DNA of 64,000 bases. Source: JAENVU01 sp963765075. GTDB lineage: Bacteria > Actinomycetota > Acidimicrobiia > IMCC26256 > JAENVU01. The stretch covers positions 123,482-187,481 of the forward strand of contig CAVXVA010000004.1 in the NCBI GenBank assembly GCA_963765075.1. Reading direction: 5' to 3'. Under the pieces are notes generated by a model, which was given only the letters and a program-made list of their open reading frames with translations, ran no database searches and was not told the DNA's origin. Every line of letters begins with the position of its first letter. Position 1 is the stretch's first letter. Below, piece after piece: positions 53,901 through 62,400 of the stretch. The translations under genes and the position numbers were made by a program.

Positions 53901-54024
53901 CTGGTTCCTTGGCCCTGCGACCTACAAGGGCCACATCGGCGAGAAGCCAATGGCGATCACCTGGGAACTCACCCACCCACTCCCCGGCGACCTCTTCGCC
54001 TCGTTCGCCGCGGCGGTGGCGTGA
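50926..54024 (+). CDS. PLD-like nuclease/SF2 helicase/DUF3427 fusion protein
   Basis: A 1032-residue protein. Residues about 100-270 form a phospholipase-D-like domain (RLHAKAWFFRR and VGSSNLTHSA, a single HxK half-site). Residues about 300-690 form a superfamily 2 helicase: Walker A AATGTGKTVMA, DEAH-like IIDEFHHA, motif III GLTATPER, motif VI LQQLGRGLR. The last part (HWESQSMTRADS, ITWELTHPLPG) fits DUF3427. Such fusions occur in genomic islands and are suspected defence or DNA-processing enzymes; biochemical function is not established. The GTG start is 6 nt after TAGTGT (50914-50919), a leaderless start. Confidence 0.82.
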   Translation: MEELEPGIYEVLVTEALRAQLDTLESGSPSARPLRSAEAADRIALHLSRQIERSLEGVGDADRVRVGIEVARALVERLAELVATDPAATPVEPAEVLHAILRRRPDGQPQPISEPLIPLLDTTLLTNAPGEPRLLSQLQAEIESADSIDVVMAFIRGSGIGPLLELLRRHCENGKELRVLTTTYTGSTQRAALDQLARIGADVRISYDVSTTRLHAKAWFFRRASGFSTAYVGSSNLTHSAQVTGLEWNVRASSARNRDVLDKFAAVFESYWQSDEFVPYDGTQFDEEALRVGRTSQGPVVLLSPVELRPEPFQERLLELINLSRSRGHHRNLLVAATGTGKTVMAAVDYARLRQTLPRARLLFVAHREEILDQSRATFCYALRDPSFGEKWVGRSRPTRFEHVFASIQSLHANSLDDLPPDHFDVVIIDEFHHAAAASYRRLLDHVKPVELLGLTATPERSDGLPILHWFDDRIAAELRLWDAIDQHRLAPFMYFGIHDGLDLRDIPWRRGQGYDVDALSTLYTSTDAWARNVLHEMLKHSEDPAAMRCLGFCVSIDHARFMARHFNDHGVPSVAVWGDSSDADRRSALRDLADGKVRAVFSVDLFNEGVDVPSVDTVLMLRPTESPTLFLQQLGRGLRLSPGTGKAFCTVLDFVGTHRREFRFDRRYRALIGGTRRDIEHAVQQGFPFLPAGCHMQLDEKASEIVLQSLREAIPSRWPAKVEELRTLYNTRSTATLAEFMYESGLDLGEVYEGNRGWSDLCEAAAVPVLPSGEYETPLRRAVGRLLHIDDDERINAYQRFLALPAAPNVAGLPERDRRLIRMLVASAADQILRRDNTLQEAVDILWAHPQVRAELAELLAQLDERVDHVHHRLDNYPDVPLQVHARYSRIEILAAFGVSEGAKVAAWQSGVFEARAANAELFAFTLDKTSGAFSPTTRYRDYAISRELIHWESQSMTRADSATGLRYRNHVRDARSIMLFTRLRADDRAFWFLGPATYKGHIGEKPMAITWELTHPLPGDLFASFAAAVA

Positions 54025-54284
54025 AGGGCGGCGCCACCTGCCAACGCCAAGCGGATATTGAGATCGTGTAGTTCCTCTTGGACCGTCTGCTCGATCGGTG
54101 CCAGTCCGCTGACCAGCTCTTCTTCTCCGCGCCGTTGGTCCCAGTCCGAGGTGTCGGACCGAGTTGTAGGGATGAAAGTAGGGATGCCGAGGTCGCTGCG
54201 GGTCTCCGACGATGACGCGATCCCGGCGACGACGGGCGCGCACTGGAGTGCTTCCGTTGGCGAGGCGACGCGAGACTGAGACCC

Positions 54285-54785
54285 GTGTTCGTCGTCCACG
54301 CCACGAAGAAGGTCCTCGACCGCTGCGGCGGCCCTTCCCCAGTTGACGTCCCGACCACGACAACGCTCGGCGACTGGTACGCGACGGCACTGTTCTGGAA
54401 ACCGCAGGTCGCACTGTTCGTCAACGAGCAGACCAGACTGCCGATCTTCGTTCAGCTCGCTCCCGCAGCCACGCTCCTCGATCGGTTCGTCATCCACCTC
54501 GGCGTCGTGCTCGGCGCGCACGGCATCAATCCGCGGTTCGTCGGCGCGGAACTCGCCGAGATGGCTGACCATCGCCTCGCGAAGACTGCGAGTCGAAGCG
54601 TCCTCGGCACGATGAACGACTTCGCGCATCTCGCCGAACATCACCGCGAACAGGACCCCGGAGTCGGCCTGCTCGAACAGTCGCTCTCGTTGGCTCACAC
54701 GCCCTGCGGCCCGTTACAAGACCGCACCGGATTCCCAGACCTCGAACTCAAGGCCCTCGTCGAACGAGAACTCGATGCACGTTGA
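54285..54785 (+). CDS. DUF6933-like protein
   Basis: A 166-residue protein: MFVVHATKKVLDRCGG, TLGDWYATALFWKPQVALFVNEQTRLPIFV (core ALFWKPQVALFVNE) and an acidic helical C-terminus. This matches the small DUF6933 family found near toxin-antitoxin and phage-related genes; function unknown. It begins at GTG 54285. The 260 bp before it (54025-54284) hold only weak open frames; a minus-strand frame with DQRRGEEELVSGLAPIEQ looks partly coding but has no start. Confidence 0.55.
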   Translation: MFVVHATKKVLDRCGGPSPVDVPTTTTLGDWYATALFWKPQVALFVNEQTRLPIFVQLAPAATLLDRFVIHLGVVLGAHGINPRFVGAELAEMADHRLAKTASRSVLGTMNDFAHLAEHHREQDPGVGLLEQSLSLAHTPCGPLQDRTGFPDLELKALVERELDAR

Positions 54786-54788
54786 CGA

Positions 54789-55274
54789 TCAACCGTCGGC
54801 GGTGCGGCGCGTGTCGAGTTCGGCGCAGATCTCGGCGACCGCTCGAGCCGTCCGTTCGGCTGCGACGCGAATCATCCCGACGAGTGCGAGGAACGCGAAC
54901 CGCCACAGATCCTGATTCCGCCACCACCCTGCATCGCCAAGGTAGTCAGGCTCGACACCGGCATACGCCGCGATCACAAGATGCTGCGCTGCGCTCAGCT
55001 TCTGGTGTGCGGTGTTGCCGCGGATCTCGAAATCCGCCAAGTACCGATCCGCGAAATCGTGCAGTGCGGCCGGCTCGGCCCGCGTCGCTCCGGCCAACGC
55101 CAACGCATCCGCCGCCAACCCAGTCAGGACATCAGCCGGAAAAGGAAACTCGTTCTCGCCCGAGAACGCGAACTCGCCCGTGAACGCCTCGAACGATCCG
55201 GAAGCGATCGCAGTCAACGCGAGTCGGCGAACATCTCGCCGCCGCTCATCCATCTCCGGCACACTCTCGGTCAC
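54789..55274 (-). CDS. Hypothetical 161-residue protein
   Basis: A 161-residue soluble helical protein: MDERRRDVRRLALTAIASG, FPADVLTGLAADALALAG and WWRNQDLWRFAFLALVGMIR. Family not recognised. The GTG at 55274 is 7 nt after TAGCGT on the minus strand, a leaderless start, which supports it as a real gene. It converges with the DUF6933-like gene, with 3 bp between. Confidence 0.55.
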   Translation of the reverse strand: MTESVPEMDERRRDVRRLALTAIASGSFEAFTGEFAFSGENEFPFPADVLTGLAADALALAGATRAEPAALHDFADRYLADFEIRGNTAHQKLSAAQHLVIAAYAGVEPDYLGDAGWWRNQDLWRFAFLALVGMIRVAAERTARAVAEICAELDTRRTADG

Positions 55275-55284
55275 GATCAAGACG

Positions 55285-55742
55285 CTACGCGCACGCAACG
55301 GGACCCGTCGGCCGGCACCCGCACGGTCGCCCGTGCATCTCCGCCAGGCATCCTCGGGCGCACGCCGCGTCAACGGGGCTGACCATCAACTTCCCTTGAA
55401 CGCCGTCAAGTCGCGAGTCGTTGACAATGCACACAACCGCGAGCGGGTCGGAGCCTGCGCGAGCGGGCCGTTCAAGCCCGGACGCGATTCCGCACACCTC
55501 TGACGCCGATTCCGTTCGCTTGCCGTTGGCATCCGTCAGGACCAAGGGATCCCTTCCCGCGAGATCACGAGTTGGCTCAAGCCAGATCCAACCGTCCCGT
55601 GCGCCTCGTCAACACGATTCACCGAAAAGGGCAGGATCCGTCGTCCGTCCTTGCTCGCCGAAGTTCGGGCGACCAACTGCAGGCCGGCGCGCTCCGCGTA
55701 TGCCGGAGAGCGAAGGGACCTCGCGGTTCCCCTCACGACCAA
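55285..55742 (-). pseudogene. Broken unidentified coding stretch
   Basis: Two minus-strand frames join across a one-base shift near 55540: GLQLVARTSASKDGRRILPF to ISREGIPW, then LTDANGKRTESASEVCG to VVCIVNDSRLDG. Joined, they read like one protein, but I do not recognise it. There is no ribosome site and no clear start. Probably a relic in the recombining segment behind the RHS locus; 55743-55949 holds nothing clear. Confidence 0.3.
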
Positions 55743-55949
55743 CGGACCGCCCGAGGCTCAGTGTCCGTCAAACCGGGAGAAGCTCAGACCTCTCCAGAGG
55801 GTTGACGAGTTGCGGGCAGACTCGCGGTGGTTTCGCCGCCACATGAAACAGATCCAACTCACCGCTGCGAAAGCAGCAGGATCCGTCGACCTTTCCGACT
55901 CATCGGAACACTACGCAACAGACCGGTCGACCGTGCGCCAAGATTCGAA

Positions 55950-56006
55950 ACCCGTCACTCACCGAATCAATCGTCTTCAAATTGCCGTCCGTCGACGTGA
56001 CCGTCC
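55950..56006 (-). pseudogene. Displaced RHS gene fragment
   Basis: A 57-bp segment closely matches 59002-59058 inside the RHS gene. On the minus strand it encodes TVTSTDGNLKTIDSVSDGF, against TVTSTDGNLKTTDSTSDAF in the main gene. The frame downstream is unrelated (RILAHGRPVCC). It is the kind of orphan RHS piece left by cassette exchange. Confidence 0.7.
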
Positions 56007-56056
56007 GAATTGGCCCCGACTGCGATCTGAATGTGGGCGACGAGGCGAAGCCGGCA

Positions 56057-56322
56057 CCCACCCTCGACGTCTTGCGCCGCCTAGCAATCGCGCTCGGCAC
56101 CAGCGGAGACACGCCACTGTTCGATCCCGACGAACGCGGACCCCAAGACGACCTCCGCACCCTCTTCGAAGCCGCCAGCACCCGCCTCGACCCCGAGGCC
56201 AAGAACACCTCAAAGCCACCCTCGAAGGACTCCTCCTCCTCCGAACCGAAGCCAGACGCTGGGCCAGCTACCCGAGCCGCGGCTTCTCGGCGTCATCCTC
56301 GTTCCACAACGACATCGGGTGA
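56057..56322 (+). pseudogene. Relic of an XRE-family regulator (C-terminal part only)
   Basis: PTLDVLRRLAIALGTSGDTPLFDPDERGPQDDLR (diagnostic part LDVLRRLAIALGTS) is the end of an XRE helix-turn-helix domain and its linker. After a frame change it continues as HLKATLEGLLLLRTEARRWAS, the usual C-terminal helix. The recognition helices upstream are gone, replaced by the RHS fragment. It is non-functional and overlaps the candidate immunity gene on the other strand. Confidence 0.55.
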
Positions 56323-56480
56323 CCTTCGCCGTACTCTGCCCTCACGAGAGCGCCAGCCTCTGATGGAGATCGAGCCCAGACGCTCAAGCGAACACCGGGC
56401 TCATCGCCAATCCAGATGAAGCCGACGTACTCCTTCAACGGCTGCACCCCTTCGGAGAGCTGGTCGCCAGGCCGTTCCAT
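56268..56480 (-). CDS. Candidate immunity protein of the RHS toxin
   Basis: A 70-residue protein starting 11 bp after the RHS stop, with AGGAGG 5 nt before the ATG. Residues: YVGFIWIGDEPGVRLSVWAR, SEAGALVRAEYGEGHPMSLW and a NEDDAEKPR end. The YGEGH...LWNE/DDAEKPR pattern is familiar from small proteins encoded beside polymorphic toxins. Position, spacing and strong ribosome site fit a cognate immunity gene. No signal peptide, so it would act in the cytoplasm. Confidence 0.65.
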   Translation of the reverse strand: MERPGDQLSEGVQPLKEYVGFIWIGDEPGVRLSVWARSPSEAGALVRAEYGEGHPMSLWNEDDAEKPRLG

Positions 56481-56491
56481 GCCAGCCTCCT

Positions 56492-59400
56492 CTAACCGCC
56501 GGAGGGCGCAAGACACGCCCCGCTGTTGCAGAACCCGCCGATGATCGTGCCCGGGCCGTTCATGGCCGCACGAATCTCCCCCGCCGACATCGTCGACACA
56601 TCAAGGACGCGGACACCCGGTATCGAACCGAACCTCTCCACGTCCGCAGCAAACATCGACGCATCAGCAATGAGGGAACCATCGGCGGCGCCGTGGGCCC
56701 CGGTCAGGATCGTCACCTCTTCACCGCGCATCAAACCCGAGTTCACAATGCCACGGAAGTCGTTCTGCGCGATCCCACCCGTCGACGTAAAGACGCGACC
56801 GCCAGCGGCGTTCGTACCGGTCTGCTCGATCACACCACCAAAGTCGCTCAGCCCACGTGCCGAGTTTGTGGCGGACGACGTGAACGCGGCTCCTCCAAGT
56901 TTGAAGAGGCCCTTGACGACCCCGGCCGCGAGGAACGACGTCGGGAGATCGATGAGAATGAAGTCGCCGACTACGTCCTCCAGCGCGCCACCGTAGTCAC
57001 ACTCGCAATGCGACGCTGCGTACAAGGCTGCCTCAATGGAGCCCCCAAGCGCGAGGACCGCCGCGCCGTAGCAGTCCCGACGACGATGGACGCCGCAACC
57101 CCCCGAGTAGCGTAGAAACTGCGCCTGAGACGGTGACAATGGCGAGCCTGAGTACGCTTTCGCAGCAGTATTACTAATGTAGGATTTGACTATATTCTTC
57201 GCGTATATCTGCGCGTTGGATGTCCAGCCGCCTCCGGCGTCGAACTTGCCCGTTGTACAACTCGATGAGGTACCCGGGTTGGATGCACAGACGGCCTGAT
57301 TCAAGCCGTCGAACATATCGAGGCCGGTCGGATCCGACATTGTCAGCGGGTTGTTCCCCGCGTAGGCATACGGGTTCAGCGTCTGAGGAATCTCGGGGTG
57401 CGCTATCGGGTCAACGCTGGTGAATTTGCCGAGTGTGGGGTCGTAGTAGCGGGCGCCCATTTGGATGAGGCCGCTCGGGTCTTGGGGTTTGCCGAGGTAG
57501 GTCTGGTCGATACCGAGCCCGTTGCCGGGTCCGGGCCGGATCTGCCCGAACGGGTAATAGCGTTGGGTGGTCGGGCTGGCTCCGGTCGAGTTGGTCGTCA
57601 CACTCGACGAGCCGAGCGGATCGGCGAGCAGGTAGGAGAGGGTCGTCCCTTTCCGGTAGGCGACTCGCTGCGATCCGAGCTGATAGAAGCTCGTCGCGGT
57701 CGCGGCCGCACCGTTGACGCTGGTCCGTTCGTAGAGCCCACCCGCGAGATACAGGGTCCGCGTCGTGCCATCGGTCCGCAAGATGCGGGCACCGTCCGGG
57801 CCGTACACGTAGGCCGAGTTCGTGGCACTCATCGTGGAGAGCCGGCCGAGCGCATCGAAGCCTTGGATCGACCCGGCGCCACTCACCGTCCGGCCCGCCT
57901 GGTTCCCCGTCGCGTCGTAGGAGAACGTGTCGGTGCCGGCGTTGGTGACCGCGTGGACGTGGGCCGGGTCGTTGTACTGGTAGCTCCGACCGTTGTTGGT
58001 GAGAAAGTTGCCGAGCTGATCGTAGGTGTAGGCCCGGTCATACGGGTTCGCACCCGGCGTCGCCGTATACGCACCACATCCGGGCGTGCCCGGTGTTCCC
58101 GTGAACGCGCGGGTCAACCGGTTCAGATCGTCGTAGGTGAAACATTCCTGCTGGCCACCATTGTTCGCGTCGGTGACGGCCTTCACATTCGAGTTCGCGT
58201 CGTACTGATACGTCAGGTTCTGGCGGGTCGTCGCCCCCGCGGTCTGCCCGGCCTTGAGCGTCGCCAGGCGGAACGTCGTCGACTCATACGTCAACGCCCG
58301 GTGCACCACGCCCGTCCCACCCAACACCTGGGCACCCAGATTGCCTTGCGCGGTGTAGGACGAACTCGTCACATAGGTGTTCGTTCCCGTCAACGTCGTT
58401 GCCGCCCCCGCCGTACTGAACGCCGCGGTCACCGTCTCCCCCAAACCACCCGCCGCGTCAGCCGGATACCGGGTCGAGGTCACATGATCAGCCGGGTCAT
58501 ACGTGTAGGCCATCGCATATGTGCCATTCAACCCAGTCGCCGACGTCGGGATCACCCACTGCACATTCGTCGGCCGGTTCCGCCCGTCGTAGGAGGAGTT
58601 GACCTGCTTGTATTCGTTCCCGGCCGGATCGTACGACGACGAAGTACTCACCAAACCGAGTTTGCCGGGCGCGTCATACGTGAACTTCTGCAAGAGCGGA
58701 CCCGCGCCGGTGTCTTTACGGATCTCCGTTGCCCGATCGAGCCCATCGTAGGAACGGACCACCGCTTGGCCACGCGCGTCGGTCGTCAGGGTGAGGTTCC
58801 CGACCGCGTCATACCCGTAGAGGGTCCCACCCGCATCCGGGTCGGTCGATCCGGTCTTCCGGCCGAGCAAGTCGTAACTCGTCGTCGTGTCGTGCAAGAG
58901 ACTGTCCCGTGCGAGGATCATCCGATTCGCCGCGTCGTACCCATACGTCGACGTGTAGGTCGCCGCACCATTGCGTTCGACGACACTGGCCAGGTTGCCG
59001 AACGCGTCACTCGTCGAGTCAGTCGTCTTCAGATTGCCGTCCGTCGAGGTGACCGTCCACGCGTTGTAGGCCTTCGACGTTGCGATCTTCGATGATGACG
59101 CGTCGCGTACATCGGTCTTGGTCACCCGATCCGCCGTGTCATACGACGTCACCGTCTGCGACACCCCCGCGTCGACCGAGCCACCCGACCAGGTTGGTGG
59201 GGCAAACGTCGCGATCGCCGTCGACTTCTCGTACGGCGCCGACACGCGACTCGTACGGCCCTTCGTGTCGTACTGGGTCGAGACACGCACCGGACTCGCA
59301 CTCAAGCTCGGTGACACGCCCGAGGTCTGGACCGTCCTACCGAACCCGTCAATGAACGCGTAGCCGGTCAGATTGACCGGGCTTCCGCCTGGGGTTTGGA

Positions 59401-62400
59401 GCTGATCGGTCCGCACCTTGCTCGGCGTCCCATTCACCTGACCCAAATGGCTCCACACCGAATACGTGAACGCCCGCGTCGGGGTGCCCGTCCCGCTGTT
59501 GTAGGCCTCGGTCGGCAACCAGACCTTGATCAGCCGTCCCGACCAGTCATAGGTCGCCCGAGTCGTGTTCCCGTTCGGATCGACCTGCTGTTCCGGCACG
59601 CCCAGACCCTTGTTCATGGACGTTGTGCTCGCCTGGCCGAGATGGTTCGTGACCGTCGTCGACCCGGCCGGCCCATACACCGGGTCATAGGTCGTCGTCG
59701 TCGTGTGGAGATTGGCGTCGGTCACCGACTGGATCCGGCCATTCGTGTCGTACGCGGTCGTCAAGTCGTTGTAGGCGGCAGTGGGTGCGGTCCGTGAATA
59801 CGCACGGACCGTCGTCACGAGTCCGCGCGAGCCGATGCCACCCATGACGGTCCCGCCGTCGTACGCGAACTCCGTCTTGGAAACATCGGTCCCGGACCCG
59901 GGCGTCGAACCAGTACGAACTGCCTTCCGCCCGACCAGACCCCGAATCCAGACGCTCGAATTCGAATTGTAGAAGTAGTCGACATGCCAATTGTCGGCAG
60001 GAGTACTGATATCGCCCTGATGATCTTCGAAGTCAACCAGCCCGTAGTTACACAAACAGGCGCCGGAGTTGATCCCCGTATTGTTTGTATATGTATAGGA
60101 AGTTCGAGCCGTCTTTTCCTGAAGGGGTGTCGCACCGAGCGTCCAGCTATCGACCTGGGACGGGGCCGAGAAGTAGGCCCGCTGCCCACGGTACGCAGCG
60201 CCCCAAATAGCGGGGCCGAACGTTTGGAGCGAATAGTAGTTTGTTGAGGCCCTAGTGACATTTACCGTGTTCGCACTGTTCCGGACGACGGAGTCAACCT
60301 CAAGCGAGGCCAACTCGTCCGCGTCTTGCTGGGTCGTAGAATGCCAGGTTGCAAAGGTTACTGGCCCCTGGAACTGCCAGTAGTTCGACACGCTATCCCT
60401 GTCACCGTCCATACCCGTGATATACAAATGTTTTGATACCTCGCCGGCCGTAGACACGTCGACCTGACGGAACCCGCGATACTCGTTCCAATAGTTTGCC
60501 GGTGCCGTTGGAACACTGGTAATTATACTTGTGAATTCTGGTAGGTTCGATACATTGGAATAGTGCCAGTTTGGACCACCGATATACGTGTAATTGGTGG
60601 TCTGAGTAGCACCACTAGATGCAAGATCAACCAACGAACTCTGTACCACATAATACTTCTGAAACGGGATGAAAGATGGGAATGGGCCGACCCCATACCA
60701 GGCGAGAAAGCAGTCGACCTGGGGGTGGGTCTCGTAGTGTAGGAATGGAGTCTCCGGAGCACAGGGGTGCTGTTGCCCGTAGGTGAACGTGGTCTTCCCG
60801 CCGAGTTCGTTCGTGACCGACGTCAGACGCTTCGTCATCAATGGAGAAACACCAGAGCCCACCGGGTAGTTCAACCGGTTGGGGAGGGCTGTGTAGCCGT
60901 AGTTGGTCAGCGCGAACAGATTGACGGGGTTCCCCGGATCTTCTCGCTTGATCGTGTCCAACGTCATCTTCGGTGACGACCCTACCGTCGACGGGCCGAA
61001 CGGGGCAGCTGGGAATCCAGGATCGGGATACGAATGGAACACCGTATACGAGGCGACGTTGCGCCACGCCGCATTGTCAATGTACTGGGTCGTGATGTTC
61101 TTAATCCTCTGCGACGTCCAAAACGACGGAGACGTCTTCGAACATCCGGCCACCTGAGCACACAACAAGTCCCACGGCGTGTCCGGCCACGTCCCATTGA
61201 ACAAACTCGAACACGGCGACGCGTTGACGCACCGCCCATCGGTCGTGAACGCCACCCGCTCCAAATAGGTGGAGCCCGGATTCGTGAACTGCATCCCATA
61301 CCGAATGTCATACGGTGACCCACCCATCTGGTAGGTCATCGTGTATGGGCCGCCCTGACCCGCCCGAATGTTGTACGCGTTGATCTGGGGCGTATACCGG
61401 TACAGGATCGTCCCACCCGACGGATCCTTCACCTGATCCAAGTTCCATTTCCAACCCTGCATACACACCCGGCCCGGCGAGCCGTAACACGGATCACCAG
61501 TCCCCGGGTGATACACCGGCACCGAATACAAGGAGTTCGTCACATCTACCGGGAACTTCGGATCGACCAGCCCACCAAACCGGTATTCGGTCCCATCCGG
61601 GCCGAACACATGGAACTCCGCACCATTGCCACCGTAGGTGTGGTCACCAAACAGTGGGGTCTGGACGACCGTGGCCTTCCAACCGTTGTCGTGCTCGAAC
61701 CGGAAGGTCGTCGCCGCGAAGTCCGTCGGGATCAACCGTTCGCTCATCCCATTCAACGAAATCGAATAGTTGATCCCGTCCCAACACAAGTCGCCTGGCG
61801 CCTCCGGAAGATTGCACGCCTTGTAGGCCCGGGTGATCGACCCCATCTCCAACTGCCAGCCCAGGCCCACATCCGAGCCCTGGGTGTTCTTGTCGGTCGT
61901 CATCCCATCCACACTCGCCGACGAATACTGAAACTCGACCTTCGGCGTCGGACCAAACGGCGCCGGAGGCACCACCACCGGATACGACGCCTCCGCCGAA
62001 CCCGACTGCAACCCCACCGAACCCGTCCCCACCGCCGTCAACGGCGTCGCACCAAAATCTCCCGAGTCGCCCCCCACCGACGACGTCAACGCAAACGTCG
62101 ACGCACCCCCCGCAAACCCCGACACCGGCCCACTCGCCGCACTCAACGACGCGCCCACCTCAGCCGCCAACGCCGGATCCAACACCGGGACCACCGCATC
62201 CAACGTCCCCGTCGTATCCGACGCGGCCGGCCCACGGTTCCGGGCCTGGGCCGGAGTCGTCTGCGGCAACCCCTTCTCCAACAACGCCCGCCGGTCCTGC
62301 TCCGTACCGATCAGCGCCGGATCCAACAACTTCTCACCCGACACCGAAATATCAACCGTGACCGACCCCAACTCCGTGTCGTGCGCCATCGAAATCAACG

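Noticed and set aside
52111..54414. 767-residue minus-strand frame opposite the helicase
   Set aside because: The plus strand carries all helicase motifs in order; the minus frame is a high-GC shadow.
53922..54698. 258-residue minus-strand frame
   Set aside because: Part of it looks coding, but it overlaps the helicase end and the DUF6933-like gene and has no good start.
57398..59095. 565-residue plus-strand frame opposite the RHS gene
   Set aside because: Arg/Val-rich antisense of YD repeats with no recognisable domain.
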